From positions 1-48,889 of the forward strand of contig PKUM01000244.1 in NCBI GenBank assembly GCA_002868855.1: a stretch of DNA of 48,889 bases, in the 5' to 3' direction. This document shows, in pieces, positions 19,242 through 29,851 of this stretch (position 1 is its first letter; every line of letters starts with the position of its first letter). This DNA comes from Chromatiales bacterium (GTDB lineage Bacteria > Pseudomonadota > Gammaproteobacteria > Steroidobacterales > BM003). The notes beneath the pieces were generated by a model that worked only from the letters and a program-made list of their open reading frames with translations, did no database searches and was not told the origin of the DNA. Made by a program: the position numbers and the translations under genes.

Positions 19242-20456
19242 ATGAGTTGGGATTACGACTTGGTTATTGCCGGCGGCGGCATGGTCGGCGCCAGTCTCGC
19301 TGCGGCGCTGGCACCGCTGGATCTGCGAATAGCCGTGGTCGAAACTCACCTGCCGGACGCGGCCGAACAGCCGAGTTTCGACGAGCGCTCTACGGCTGTC
19401 GCCTATGGCAGCCGGGTCATTCTGGAAACGATCGGGTGCTGGGAGGCGATCTCGCCCCACGCAACTCCGATTGACACGATTCATATCTCGGAACGCGGGC
19501 GCCCCGGTATTTCGCGTATTGCGGCGCGCGAGCAGGGCGTGCCGGCTCTCGGTTACGTCGTGCCAAATCGGGTGATCGGTCACGCTGTTTGGCCGTTGCT
19601 AGAAAGTGCCTCGAATATCGAATTGCTGACGCCGGCTTCGGTAGAAGGTGTCGAGATCGATGCAGGCGAGGCCGTGCTTTCCGTTGCAATTGGCGATGGT
19701 ATAAGGCGTATTACCGCGGGCCTGCTGATCGCGGCAGACGGAGCCCGGTCGCGTTTACGTGAGGCACTGGGAGTGGACGCGAGTGTCTCCGATTACCGCC
19801 AGAATGCTGTGGTGACGACGATTGCGACGGCGCGGCCGCATCGCAACACTGCTTACGAACGCTTCACCGACACCGGGCCGCTTGCGGTGCTGCCGCTGGA
19901 CGACGATCGTTGCAGTGTGGTCTGGACCGTGGCGCGCGAAACCTGCGATACCGTGCTTGGCTGGGACGACGACGCTTTCATGGCAAAGCTGCAGGAACAG
20001 TTCGGGTTTCGCCTCGGCGAGATCGAGCGTGTTGCCCGGCGTGCCGCATACCCGTTGTACCTGGTGCAGGCGCAACAACAAACCCGCCCGCGCGCGGTGC
20101 TGCTCGGGAATGCGGCACACGGTTTACACCCGGTCGCAGGCCAGGGGTTCAATCTCAGTTTGCGTGATGTGGCGGCGTTGGCTGAGACGCTTGCGGAGCA
20201 TGTCGACGATCCCGGCGGCCCGAGAATGCTCGCCCAATACGACGACTGGCGCCGCGCCGATCAGAAAAAGGTGATCGCGTTTACCGATGGACTGGTGCGT
20301 CTTTTCACCAATCCGCTGGCACCCGTACGCGGCGCCCGCAATGCCGGTTTGATCATGTTCGAGCTCTTGCCCGGAGCGAAACGTTTGTTTGCGCGTCACA
20401 CAATGGGGCGTGCGGGGAAGCTGCCGCGGCTGGCACGCGGGGTCCCGCTGGTATGA
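19242..20456 (+). CDS. ubiH: 2-Octaprenyl-6-methoxyphenyl hydroxylase UbiH
   Basis: FAD motif DLVIAGGGMVGASLAAAL, DGARSRLR, LLGNAAHGLHPVAGQGFNLSLRD; position after pepP. Confidence 0.85.
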   Translation: MSWDYDLVIAGGGMVGASLAAALAPLDLRIAVVETHLPDAAEQPSFDERSTAVAYGSRVILETIGCWEAISPHATPIDTIHISERGRPGISRIAAREQGVPALGYVVPNRVIGHAVWPLLESASNIELLTPASVEGVEIDAGEAVLSVAIGDGIRRITAGLLIAADGARSRLREALGVDASVSDYRQNAVVTTIATARPHRNTAYERFTDTGPLAVLPLDDDRCSVVWTVARETCDTVLGWDDDAFMAKLQEQFGFRLGEIERVARRAAYPLYLVQAQQQTRPRAVLLGNAAHGLHPVAGQGFNLSLRDVAALAETLAEHVDDPGGPRMLAQYDDWRRADQKKVIAFTDGLVRLFTNPLAPVRGARNAGLIMFELLPGAKRLFARHTMGRAGKLPRLARGVPLV

Positions 20457-21730
20457 GTGACTATGATGCCGTCATAGCTGGTGGAGGCATGGTTGGCGCC
20501 ACGCTCGCCAACCTGCTTGCGGTTGCACTACCCGAACTCAGAGTTGCCGTGGTAGAGGGCCGCCAACCCGAGTCAATGCCCGCCGCCGATGCCGAATGGA
20601 GTAACAGGGTATCCGCCGTATCCGGTGCATCGCGCCACATTTTGCATGCAGCCGGGGCTTGGCAGGGCATTGACCCCGCACGCCTGTCACCGTACCGGCG
20701 AATGGTGGTGTGGGATTCTTCGGGCGCTGCGGACAGTGAGTCGTCGTTGCGATTCGACAGTGCCGAGCTGGGAGTTTCGGAGCTCGGGCATATTGTCGAG
20801 AATCGTTCGATTCAGGCCGGATTGTTTGGCGCGCTGGCCCGCTGTTCGCAGATTGAATGGCTGTGTCCCGACAGGGTCGAGGCTTTCGATGCCGAAGCGA
20901 GCCAGGTCATAGTGTCGCTGTCACGTAACAACACAATCTCGACACGGTTGCTGGTCGGTGCGGATGGGGCGAACTCATCCGTACGCCGGATCGCCGGAAT
21001 CGAGGTCCGGCACCGCGACTATCACCAGCATGCGCTCGTTGCCACCGTCGCCACCGAGCGTGACCATGGGCAAACCGCGTGGCAGCGGTTTTTGCCCGAG
21101 GGTCCGCTCGCGTTCTTGCCGCTCGCGGACGGTCGGTGCTCGATCGTCTGGTCGACAACGCCGGCGGCGGCGGAAAGCCTGCTGCAATGTTCCGAGGAGG
21201 AATTTATTGCTGCGCTGCAAAAGGCAAGCGATAGCATTCTTGGATCGATTGTCGGTGTCTCCAACCGCGCCAGTTTTCCGCTTCGCGCTCTACATGCGCG
21301 TCGCTACACCGGCAAGCGTCTGGCCCTGATCGGCGACGCGGCGCACGCAGTGCACCCGATGGCGGGACAGGGCGTAAATCTGGGTTTTCTTGATGCCGCT
21401 GCGCTGGCCGAGGTGTTGGCGGAGTCGCTTGAGCGCGGCGGCGACCCGGGCGACAGTCGGCCCTTACGCCGCTACGAGCGGTGGCGCAAGGGTGAAAATC
21501 TGGCGATGGCCGGTTCGATCGATTTGCTGCACCGGTTGTTTTCGGCGCAGGCCAAGCCGTTGGGTCGCCTGCGCGCAACAGGGCTTGGGCTGGTCGACAA
21601 GAGCGCGTTGATCAAACGGTTTTTTATGCTGCGAGCGACAGGCGTGGGGGGCGATCTGCCACGCTGGGCGCGCAATGACCCGGGAGCCAATGACCAGGTA
21701 CGCAACGGTCGCGGCAACGGCGTAAACTAG
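20453..21730 (+). CDS. ubiI: UbiH/UbiF/VisC family FAD hydroxylase, probable UbiI
   Basis: DAVIAGGGMVGATLANLLA, GADGANSSVRRIAGI, LIGDAAHAVHPMAGQGVNLGFLD; follows ubiH. Confidence 0.82.
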   Translation: MSDYDAVIAGGGMVGATLANLLAVALPELRVAVVEGRQPESMPAADAEWSNRVSAVSGASRHILHAAGAWQGIDPARLSPYRRMVVWDSSGAADSESSLRFDSAELGVSELGHIVENRSIQAGLFGALARCSQIEWLCPDRVEAFDAEASQVIVSLSRNNTISTRLLVGADGANSSVRRIAGIEVRHRDYHQHALVATVATERDHGQTAWQRFLPEGPLAFLPLADGRCSIVWSTTPAAAESLLQCSEEEFIAALQKASDSILGSIVGVSNRASFPLRALHARRYTGKRLALIGDAAHAVHPMAGQGVNLGFLDAAALAEVLAESLERGGDPGDSRPLRRYERWRKGENLAMAGSIDLLHRLFSAQAKPLGRLRATGLGLVDKSALIKRFFMLRATGVGGDLPRWARNDPGANDQVRNGRGNGVN

Positions 21731-21766
21731 TCCCTGACCGATTATCAAAGCCGAAGTGGAGAGACG

Positions 21767-22033
21767 ATGCCGCGGACCAGACTCGAAGAACTGCTTGCGG
21801 AACTTGACCAGCAGATTGCCGGCGCCGACAGCCTGGACGGCGATCTGAAACAAAGGCTGGAGCAATTGCAAACCACCATCGAGTCGCGCCTCGGTGAGGC
21901 CGAAACGCAATCCGGTCCGGGCAGCCTGGTCGAACCCGTGCGCCAGGCCATCGACGAATTCGAAGATTCCCACCCGACGCTGACGCTGACGCTCGGTCGC
22001 ATCATGGATGTCCTGAACAAACTCGGGATCTGA
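21767..22033 (+). CDS. DUF4404 family protein
   Basis: 88-aa helical protein LEELLAELDQQIAGADSLDGDLKQRLEQLQTTIESRL..HPTLTLTLGRIMDVLNKLGI. Confidence 0.7.
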   Translation: MPRTRLEELLAELDQQIAGADSLDGDLKQRLEQLQTTIESRLGEAETQSGPGSLVEPVRQAIDEFEDSHPTLTLTLGRIMDVLNKLGI

Positions 22034-22040
22034 CCCGGAT

Positions 22041-22586
22041 ATGCCGAGGCGTTGGCTGCCGCTGCTGGCGTTGTTGTTGTGCGCCGGTACCGGCCCTGGC
22101 CCCGCACATGCGGCCGACACGGTCGAAACGTCCGGTGACATCCTGCGAGTCGCCCTGCCGCTGGCGGCGTGGGGCATGACCTTTCAGCGCGACGATCAGC
22201 CGGGGCGCCTGCAGTTTTACAAGGCGTTTGGGGCAACGGTGGCCGGAACACTCATGCTGAAGACGGTCATCGACAAGGAACGTCCCGACGACGATGGCGA
22301 GGACGATGCGTTTCCCTCGGGGCATGCAGCCACTGCTTTTTCCGGTGCATCTTTCATCCAGCGCCGCTACGGTTGGCGCATGGGTGCGCCGGCTTATGCC
22401 GTTGCCGGCTATGTCGGCTGGACCCGGATCGATGCCGACAAACACGATGGTTGGGATGTACTGGCAGGCGCCGCCCTCGCGACCGCGCTGACTCACGCGT
22501 TCGTGACGCCGCACATCGGCAATGTCGACGTGACTGCGAAAATTGCCGCCGACGGCTGGTATTTCGGCCTGACGGCGCGCTGGTGA
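22041..22586 (+). CDS. PAP2 family phosphatase
   Basis: KERPDDD, FPSGHAATAFSGASF, GWTRIDADKHDGWDVLAGAA phosphatase motifs; signal peptide. Confidence 0.85.
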   Translation: MPRRWLPLLALLLCAGTGPGPAHAADTVETSGDILRVALPLAAWGMTFQRDDQPGRLQFYKAFGATVAGTLMLKTVIDKERPDDDGEDDAFPSGHAATAFSGASFIQRRYGWRMGAPAYAVAGYVGWTRIDADKHDGWDVLAGAALATALTHAFVTPHIGNVDVTAKIAADGWYFGLTARW

Positions 22587-22595
22587 CGGGCTGAC

Positions 22596-22931
22596 TCAGG
22601 CGCCGAGCGCGTCTATTTTGGCGGCGCAGATAAAATCGTTCTCGGACAGTCCGGAAATGGCATGGGTGGTGTAGCGCACAAAACAGCGGCCGTAGCCCAG
22701 TTCCAGATCCGGGTGATGGTCTTCGCCGTGGGCGATCCAGGCCACTGCATTGACGAAAGCCATCGTGCGGTGAAAGTCGCTGAATCGAAACTCCTTCTCG
22801 ATGGCTTTTCCTGCCGCGTCAATCGTCCAACCGTTGGCCAATTTGTCCAGATAGTCCTCGGCCTGGGGCCGTTCCAATGGTTCGACGCCGCCCTCACAGG
22901 GTTTGCATCGCTTGTCTCTGAAATCGGTCAT
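22596..22931 (-). CDS. phhB: Pterin-4-alpha-carbinolamine dehydratase
   Basis: CKPCEGGVEPL, FRTM-like FHRTMAFVNAVAWIAHGEDHHPDLELGYGRCFVRYTTHAISGLSENDFICAAKID. Confidence 0.93.
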   Translation of the reverse strand: MTDFRDKRCKPCEGGVEPLERPQAEDYLDKLANGWTIDAAGKAIEKEFRFSDFHRTMAFVNAVAWIAHGEDHHPDLELGYGRCFVRYTTHAISGLSENDFICAAKIDALGA

Positions 22932-22982
22932 GATTTTTCTCCCGGCGCGGCCGGCGGCAGGCAACGCAGATTGCCGTAGGCG

Positions 22983-24203
22983 TCAGGATTCACGCCGCGG
23001 GTAGCGTCTGACGACATAGTCCTCTACCAGTTGCTGGAACTGATCTGCGATACCCTGACCCTTCAAAGTTACCGTCTTTTTGCCATCCTCGTACACCGGC
23101 GCGACCGGAACCTCGCCGGTTCCCGGCAGGCTTATGCCGAGGTTTGCGTGTTTACTTTCTCCCGGGCCGTTCACCACACAGCCCATGACCGCGACGGTCA
23201 TCTCCTCGACGCCACGGTATTCGCGCCGCCATTGCGGCATCCGCTCGCGCACATGAGTCTGAATGTCGCGCGCCAGTTCCTGAAAATACGTGCTGGTGGT
23301 TCGCCCGCAGCCGGGGCAGGCGATGACCATCGGCGTGAACGCGCGCAATCCCATCGTCTGCAGTATTTCCTGAGCAACTATGACTTCGCGGCTGCGGTCG
23401 CCGCCCGGTTCCGGGGTCAATGAGATGCGAATCGTATCGCCTATCCCCTGTTGCAACAGCACGGCAAGTGCTGCGGTCGAGGCGACGATTCCCTTGGAGC
23501 CCATGCCGGCCTCGGTCAGGCCGAGGTGCAACGCATAGTCGCAGCGCTGCGCCAGTTCCGTGTAAACGCTAATAAGGTCCTGCACTCCGCTCATCTTGCA
23601 GGAGAGGACAATCCGGTCGGCGCCAAGTCCCAGCTGACGCGCCCGATCCGCGCTGGCGACGGCAGATTGGATCATCGCCTCGTGGACGATGGCCCGGGCC
23701 TCGCGCGGTGTCGGCAATTCCGAATTCCGGTCCATGAGCCGGGTCAACAGTTCCTGGTCGAGGCTGCCCCAGTTGACCCCGATTCTGATGGGTTTGTCGT
23801 GGCGGCAGGCGACTTCGATCATCGCGCCATATTGCGAGTCGCGTTTGCTGCCGCGTCCGACATTGCCGGGATTGATCCGGTATTTTGCCAGCGCTTCCGC
23901 GCATTCGGGGAAGCGGGTAAGCAGTTTGTGGCCGTTGAAATGGAAGTCGCCGACCAGCGGAACATCGACGCCCTCGCGTGCCAGCAGGTCGCGGATATGC
24001 GGTACCTGTCGGGCGGCGTCCTCGTTGTTGACCGTGATCCGGACGAGTTCGGAACCGGCTCTGGCGAGGCTTGCGACCTGGTCAGCTGTGGCCCGCGCAT
24101 CGGCGGTGTCGGTATTGGTCATCGATTGAACAACGATCGGAGCGCCGCCGCCGATTACGACGGCGCCGACGGGAACCGCGGTCGTGTTGCGTCTATTAGT
24201 CAC
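22983..24203 (-). CDS. ispG: 4-Hydroxy-3-methylbut-2-enyl diphosphate synthase IspG
   Basis: [57 protein letters not shown]. Confidence 0.95.
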   Translation of the reverse strand: MTNRRNTTAVPVGAVVIGGGAPIVVQSMTNTDTADARATADQVASLARAGSELVRITVNNEDAARQVPHIRDLLAREGVDVPLVGDFHFNGHKLLTRFPECAEALAKYRINPGNVGRGSKRDSQYGAMIEVACRHDKPIRIGVNWGSLDQELLTRLMDRNSELPTPREARAIVHEAMIQSAVASADRARQLGLGADRIVLSCKMSGVQDLISVYTELAQRCDYALHLGLTEAGMGSKGIVASTAALAVLLQQGIGDTIRISLTPEPGGDRSREVIVAQEILQTMGLRAFTPMVIACPGCGRTTSTYFQELARDIQTHVRERMPQWRREYRGVEEMTVAVMGCVVNGPGESKHANLGISLPGTGEVPVAPVYEDGKKTVTLKGQGIADQFQQLVEDYVVRRYPRRES

Positions 24204-24231
24204 TTCGCTCCCTGGTTCATCCTCGCTCGCG

Positions 24232-26007
24232 TCATTGGGTCGCGGCGCGAGTGTCCATTATCCATTTGCCGACATTTGACTCGAGTACGTCCAGCGGCAC
24301 AGCGCCGCTGCCGAGCACGGTGTCATGGAACGCCTTGATGTCGAAGTGTTCGCCGAGCCTGAGTTCACTGCGTTCGCGCAGTTCCAGGATTTTCAGCTGG
24401 CCGATTTTGTAAGCCAGCGCCTGGCCCGGCCAGGCAATGTAACGGTCGATTTCATTGATGATGTCATGTTCGGTTTTTGCCGCATTGCTGCGGAAAAAGT
24501 CGATCGCCTGGTCGCGGCTCCAACCGCGAAAATGAATGCCGGTGTCGACGACCAGGCGGACCGCGCGCCACATGTCATAGGTAAGCTGGCCGAATCGCGA
24601 ATAGGGATCCTGATACAAGCCCAGTTCGGGGCCGAGACTCTCGCTGTACAGGGCCCAGCCTTCGACAAACGCGGTGAAACCCGAATAGCGGCGAAAATTC
24701 GGCAGGTCGCCGAGTTCCTGCGCGAGTGCTATTTGCAGATGATGGCCGGGCATCGCCTCGTGCACGGTCAGGACTTCGATTTCGTATTTCGGTCGAACCT
24801 CGGGCCGGTACAGGTTTACGTAATAGAAGCCCGCGCGACTGCCGTCCGCGGCCGGACGACTGTAATAGCCACTCGTCGTGTCCGGCGCCGAGGCCGCTGG
24901 AATCGGCTTTACCCCATATGGCATACGCGGAAGCCGGCCAAACAACCTGACCAGTTCGGGGTCGATGCGTTTGCTCGTCGCACGGTAAGCCTGTAGCAGA
25001 TCATCCGGGTCGTCGAAGTAAAACTGGCTGTCGGTGCGAAGAAACTGCAGGAATTCATCGAAGCTGCCCGAAAATCCGACCTCCTCGATCACCGCCAGCA
25101 TTTCTTCTCGGATTCGCTGGACTTCGGCCACGCCGATTTCGTGAATCTCATCGGGGGTCAACGCGGTGGTCGTGTAGGAACGGGCCCGAAACTCGTAGAA
25201 TTCCCGGCCTGCCGGCAAGTCCCACGCGCCTACGGTTTCGCGGCAGGCCGGTAAATAGGTATCCGTAAAAAAGGTGTAAAGCCGCTGATAGGCAGGCACC
25301 ACCACCTCGCGGATGGTGCGCGCACCGAGTTCGCTCAACCGCTCACGATCCTGCTCCCCGATCGAGTCGGGGAAATTCCGGAATGGCTCGAAAAACGGAC
25401 TGTCCTCAGCCGTCCCGACCAGCTGACTTTCGATCTGTGCGGGCACCCGTTCCATGATGACGCGTGGATGGGTCATGCCACGGCTGATCCCCTGGCGCAG
25501 CAATTCGATCGTCTGGTCAACGTAGAGGCCGAGCGACGCGAGCCGCGCAATCCAGTCCGCATAGTCTTCGAGAGAATCAAAAGTCAGTGCCTGGGAGACT
25601 TCGTTCGCCGTCTGGACGCCACCACGCTGGTTGAGTGGCTGCAGGTACGTCATGTACTTGAAGGACTCGAGACGTTCCTGGTACTCGCGCTTGAAAAGCT
25701 CGTAGTTGAGCTTCTCTGCCTCGGGCAAATCACTGAAACTGATTTCAGACAGCCTCACCAGGACTTCGCCGTCCTCGAGATATTGGCGTTCGAGTTCCTC
25801 CAGGCGTAAGTCCGGCCAGCGGTCGTTATAACGACTGTCGCCGAGATAACTCGCGTACAACGGGTTGTTTTCCAGATCGAGTTCCCACGCGTCCGCAAAC
25901 AGCGCGTGAAGTTCGGCGACGGCAGTGGCTTCGTCGGCGCGGGCCGGCGCGGGAACGAGGCCGGCAAGGACGACCAGGAACAGGGGGGCAAGGCGGATCG
26001 GATTCAT
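24232..26007 (-). CDS. DUF885 family secreted protein (predicted peptidase-like)
   Basis: Signal peptide [41 protein letters not shown] and [11 protein letters not shown] motifs. Confidence 0.88.
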   Translation of the reverse strand: MNPIRLAPLFLVVLAGLVPAPARADEATAVAELHALFADAWELDLENNPLYASYLGDSRYNDRWPDLRLEELERQYLEDGEVLVRLSEISFSDLPEAEKLNYELFKREYQERLESFKYMTYLQPLNQRGGVQTANEVSQALTFDSLEDYADWIARLASLGLYVDQTIELLRQGISRGMTHPRVIMERVPAQIESQLVGTAEDSPFFEPFRNFPDSIGEQDRERLSELGARTIREVVVPAYQRLYTFFTDTYLPACRETVGAWDLPAGREFYEFRARSYTTTALTPDEIHEIGVAEVQRIREEMLAVIEEVGFSGSFDEFLQFLRTDSQFYFDDPDDLLQAYRATSKRIDPELVRLFGRLPRMPYGVKPIPAASAPDTTSGYYSRPAADGSRAGFYYVNLYRPEVRPKYEIEVLTVHEAMPGHHLQIALAQELGDLPNFRRYSGFTAFVEGWALYSESLGPELGLYQDPYSRFGQLTYDMWRAVRLVVDTGIHFRGWSRDQAIDFFRSNAAKTEHDIINEIDRYIAWPGQALAYKIGQLKILELRERSELRLGEHFDIKAFHDTVLGSGAVPLDVLESNVGKWIMDTRAATQ

Positions 26008-26101
26008 TCTCCGAATACTCCGGATTTTGAAGGCGCACAATTGTCGCCGCCAAATAGCAGGGCCGCAAGCATGTTGGTTGGAGGCGGGCCGGACGATCGG
26101 C

Positions 26102-26107
26102 TATTAT
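26102..26107 (+). promoter_or_regulatory. Candidate -10 box (TATTAT) for the gcv operon
   Basis: TATTAT shortly upstream of the glycine riboswitch; weak -35 TTGGAG 18 nt upstream. Confidence 0.4.
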
Positions 26108-26124
26108 CTGTCGCTCCAACCTAT

Positions 26125-26314
26125 AGCCTCCCCTGGGAGAGACCCCGGAACGACCGACCGGGGCGCCGAAGGCGCAACCCGCCCGGAAACGCTCAGGCAA
26201 ACGGACCGGGAGAGGCTGGTTGGCTCTGGAGAGCGGCCGCAAAAGCGGTCCACCGAAGGGGCCGGATGGCGCTGACGCAGCATCCAATCTCTCAGGTTTC
26301 AGGACAGAGGGGCG
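26125..26314 (+). ncRNA. Tandem glycine riboswitch (two gcvT-type aptamers)
   Basis: Aptamer 1 CTGGGAGAGACC...GCGCCGAAGGCGCAA...CGCTCAGGCAAACGGACCGGGAGAGG; aptamer 2 CTCTGGAGAGCGG...CACCGAAGGGGC...AATCTCTCAGGTTTCAGGACAGAGG; immediately upstream of gcvT. Confidence 0.94.
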
Positions 26315-26378
26315 GCGGGTGTTGACCTGCCACCTGTATTCGTCCGACGCAGACCTGCCATAAAAGAGCGAGGCCAGC

Positions 26379-27467
26379 ATGCAACAGCGTACTCCACTAT
26401 ATGAATGTCACGTCGCCGCCAATGCGCGCATTGTCGATTTCGGTGGCTGGGACATGCCGCTGCATTACGGGTCGCAGATCGATGAGCATCATGCCGTCCG
26501 TCGCGATGCCGGTATGTTTGATGTCTCGCACATGACGGTTGTCGATCTCGAGGGTGCCGGCGCGCTGCCGTATTTGCAGAATCTGCTGGCCAATGACGTT
26601 GCCAAGCTGAAAACGCCGGGTCGTGCACTCTACACTTGCATGCTGAACGACGCGGGCGGGATCATCGATGACCTGATCGTCTACTTTCTCGGGCCCGGGA
26701 GATTCCGTGCGGTGGTCAATGCGGCCACGCGGGACAAGGATCTGGCCTGGATGCGGCAGCATAGCGCCGGTTTCGATGTGGCGCTGACCGAACGCGCAGA
26801 ACTGGCGATGATTGCGGTTCAGGGTCCGACGGCGCGCGAGCGGGCGGCGCAGGTGCTGCCCGAAGATGCGCGTGAGGCCGCACTCGCGGCGAAACCGTTT
26901 CATGCGCTCGAAGTCGGCGACTGGCTGGTTGCGCGAACCGGCTACACCGGCGAAGACGGCTGGGAGATTACATTGCCGGGAGATGCGGCAGCGGATGCGT
27001 GGCGACGGCTGGTTGAGCACGGCGTGCGTCCCTGCGGTCTCGGCGCCCGTGACACCTTGCGCCTCGAGGCGGGGATGAACCTTTACGGTACCGACATGGA
27101 TGAGACCACCAGCCCGCTGGAGTCCGGCCTCGACTGGACCGTAGCCTGGGAGCCGGCCGAGCGGTCCTTTATCGGGCGCGCGGCACTCGACGCGCAGCGC
27201 GAACACGGCGTCCCGAGAAAATTCGTCGGGCTGTTGCTGGAGGGCCGCGGTGTCGTGCGCGGTCATCAGAAGATCCTGTTCGGCGGACACGAAGGCGAAG
27301 TGACAAGCGGTACTTTTTCGCCGACGCTCGGACGTGCGATAGGCATGGGGCGGGTTCCGGCCGCGGCCAGTGGCGAATGCCATATCGAGATACGAGGCAA
27401 GAAATTGCCCGCAAAAATCGTGGCACCGCCATTTGTACGCAACGGAAAGATCCGCATTGAACTGTAA
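26379..27467 (+). CDS. gcvT: Glycine cleavage system T protein (aminomethyltransferase)
   Basis: TPLYECHVAANARIVDFGGWDMPLHYGSQIDEHHAVRRDAGMFDVSHM, RTGYTGEDGWEI, LEAGMNLYGTDMDE. Confidence 0.96.
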   Translation: MQQRTPLYECHVAANARIVDFGGWDMPLHYGSQIDEHHAVRRDAGMFDVSHMTVVDLEGAGALPYLQNLLANDVAKLKTPGRALYTCMLNDAGGIIDDLIVYFLGPGRFRAVVNAATRDKDLAWMRQHSAGFDVALTERAELAMIAVQGPTARERAAQVLPEDAREAALAAKPFHALEVGDWLVARTGYTGEDGWEITLPGDAAADAWRRLVEHGVRPCGLGARDTLRLEAGMNLYGTDMDETTSPLESGLDWTVAWEPAERSFIGRAALDAQREHGVPRKFVGLLLEGRGVVRGHQKILFGGHEGEVTSGTFSPTLGRAIGMGRVPAAASGECHIEIRGKKLPAKIVAPPFVRNGKIRIEL

Positions 27468-27512
27468 TGGCGTCAGGGCTTTACTGATTCTATCTATCTG
27501 GAGTAGTTGATC

Positions 27513-27905
27513 ATGAGCGAATTGCCGGGCGATCTGAAATACACGAAGGACCACGAATGGGCGCGTGTCGAGGACGATGGCACCGTGAAAATCGGTATTA
27601 CCGATCACGCGCAGACGGCGCTGGGCGACCTGGTCTATATCGAGCCGCCGGAAATTGGCAGCACGGTGGCCGCGGGCGACAGCTGTGCCGTGGTCGAGTC
27701 GGTGAAGGCGGCCTCGGACGTTTACAGCCCGATCGGTGGCGAGATCACCGCTGCCAATGAATTGCTGGCCGACGCCCCGGAAACGGTCAATCAGGATCCG
27801 TATGGCGACGGATGGTTGTTCGCGGTGCGGCCTGACGACAACGCGGAACTGGACGCGTTGATGGATGCCGATGCCTACCAGGCACTGCTGGACGAAGAGG
27901 GCTGA
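27513..27905 (+). CDS. gcvH: Glycine cleavage system H protein
   Basis: [40 protein letters not shown], lipoylation site [19 protein letters not shown]. Confidence 0.96.
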   Translation: MSELPGDLKYTKDHEWARVEDDGTVKIGITDHAQTALGDLVYIEPPEIGSTVAAGDSCAVVESVKAASDVYSPIGGEITAANELLADAPETVNQDPYGDGWLFAVRPDDNAELDALMDADAYQALLDEEG

Positions 27906-27925
27906 CGAGCCCGGGGAGAGAGGGT

Positions 27926-29299
27926 ATGGCATTCATACCACACACCGAAGAAGACATCGCGCAGATGCTCGCCGAGATTGGCGTCGATGACATCGAGGAC
28001 CTGTTCAGTGAAATACCGGCCGGCCTCAAGGCGGCTGCGCTGGAGGGTGTTCCCGCGGCGGTACCCGAGATGGCAATCACCCGGACGATGCGCCAACTGG
28101 CCGCGCGCGATGGCAGTCCGTTGAGCTTTCTTGGCGGCGGCGCCTATGAGCACCATATCCCGGCGGCGGTCTGGGAGGTAACCACCCGTGGTGAGTTTTA
28201 CTCCGCTTACACGCCCTACCAGGCGGAGGCGAGCCAGGGGACGCTGCAGCTGATCTACGAGTTCCAGAGCATGATCACTGCGCTAACCGCGCTCGATGTG
28301 TCGAACGCGTCGCTCTACGACGGTGCGTCGGCACTGGCGGAGGCGAGCCTGATGGCGATTCGCGCCAACCGCAAATCCAAGTCCGCTACGGTTCTGGTGC
28401 CGCGGTCGGTCAACCCGCGCTACCTCCGGGTTGCCGAGAGCATTGCGGGCAATCAGGGAGTGACCTTTGCACCAATAGATTTCGACCCCGAAACCGGCAC
28501 GACACCTCTCTCCGCGCTGGCATCCTGGGCGGACAAGGACGTGACCGCCCTGGTAGTTCCGCAACCGAATTTCTTTGGCCGTTACGAAGATGTCGATGGG
28601 TTGACCGATTGGGCGCATGCGCATGGCGCGCTGGCGATCGGGCTGGTCAATCCGACTTCGCTGGCTCTGCTCAAACCCCCGGGCGAATGGGGCGGCCAGG
28701 GGGCCGATATCGCCTGTGGCGAAGGTCAACCGCTCGGTGTGCCGCTGTCTTCCGGCGGGCCCTATCTCGGGTTCATGGCCTGCAAGAAAGCCTTTGTGAG
28801 ACAGATGCCTGGACGCATCGTCGGCCGCACTGTCGATCTCGATGGGAAATCCGGATTTACGCTGACGCTGCAGGCGCGCGAGCAACACATTCGCCGTTCC
28901 AAGGCGACATCCAATATCTGCACCAACCAGGGCCTGGTGATGACGGCGGCGACTATCTATATGAGTCTGCTGGGCGCCAGCGGGCTGGCGCGGGTCGCCG
29001 CGGCGAGTTGTTCCAACACCAGTGCACTGGTTGACGCGTTGTCCGCGCTGGACGGCGTCGAGTCCGTGTTTAGCGGTGCCGGCTTCCATGAGGCGGTATT
29101 GCGCCTCGACCGGCCGGTACAGCCGGTGCTGGATGCGTTGGCGCAACGCGACATTCTCGGTGGAATAGATCTCGGCCCGGAGTTTCCGGAACTGGGTCAC
29201 TGCATGCTGATTTGCGCGACCGAAACCAAAACCGACGAGGATATCCGGCACTATGCCCGGGCGCTGGCCGATATCCTGCAACAAGCGCAAGTAGCCTGA
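27926..29299 (+). CDS. gcvPA: Glycine dehydrogenase (decarboxylating) subunit 1
   Basis: [58 protein letters not shown]. Confidence 0.95.
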   Translation: MAFIPHTEEDIAQMLAEIGVDDIEDLFSEIPAGLKAAALEGVPAAVPEMAITRTMRQLAARDGSPLSFLGGGAYEHHIPAAVWEVTTRGEFYSAYTPYQAEASQGTLQLIYEFQSMITALTALDVSNASLYDGASALAEASLMAIRANRKSKSATVLVPRSVNPRYLRVAESIAGNQGVTFAPIDFDPETGTTPLSALASWADKDVTALVVPQPNFFGRYEDVDGLTDWAHAHGALAIGLVNPTSLALLKPPGEWGGQGADIACGEGQPLGVPLSSGGPYLGFMACKKAFVRQMPGRIVGRTVDLDGKSGFTLTLQAREQHIRRSKATSNICTNQGLVMTAATIYMSLLGASGLARVAAASCSNTSALVDALSALDGVESVFSGAGFHEAVLRLDRPVQPVLDALAQRDILGGIDLGPEFPELGHCMLICATETKTDEDIRHYARALADILQQAQVA

Positions 29300-29319
29300 A
29301 GAGGCTGGAGAAAAAACCG

Positions 29320-29820
29320 ATGGCAGGAATCACCTTCAAGGGTCAACCGACGCGCACCGCCGGCTCGCTGCCGGCGATCGGCAGTAAGGCGCCAGATTTC
29401 GAATTGACCGGTACAGATCTCGCTCAGTACACGCTTGGGCAATGGTCGGGTCAGCGCAAGTTGTTGAATATTTTTCCGAGTGTCGATACCCCGGTTTGCG
29501 CCGCGTCAGCGCGCAGGTTCAACGAGGAAGCGAGCCGGTACGCCGACACAGTGATGCTGAACGTGTCAGCGGATCTGCCTTTTGCCCAGAATCGTTATTG
29601 CGCGTCGGAGGGCCTTGCAGACGTCAGGAATCTCTCGACGTTTCGGGCGCCCGAGTTCGGGGTCAACTACGGTGTGCGGATCGAAGAAGGTCCGCTGCGC
29701 GGATTGTGCGCCCGGGCAATCGTCGTGATAGACGAGCATGACACCGTGGTACATACACAACTCGTCGCCGAGATCGGTGACGAACCCGATTATGAAGCGG
29801 CACTGAAGGCGCTTGGCTAG
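29320..29820 (+). CDS. tpx: Thiol peroxidase Tpx (atypical 2-Cys peroxiredoxin)
   Basis: [20 protein letters not shown] (peroxidatic Cys) and [15 protein letters not shown] (resolving Cys); start reassigned to ATG 29320. Confidence 0.93.
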   Translation: MAGITFKGQPTRTAGSLPAIGSKAPDFELTGTDLAQYTLGQWSGQRKLLNIFPSVDTPVCAASARRFNEEASRYADTVMLNVSADLPFAQNRYCASEGLADVRNLSTFRAPEFGVNYGVRIEEGPLRGLCARAIVVIDEHDTVVHTQLVAEIGDEPDYEAALKALG

Positions 29821-29851
29821 ACGTTGGTCGGACGATCAGGATGCAAATGAG

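Noticed and set aside
26397-27932. 511-aa minus-strand ORF opposite gcvT/gcvH
   Set aside because: Antisense to strongly conserved gcvT and gcvH; no motif of its own.
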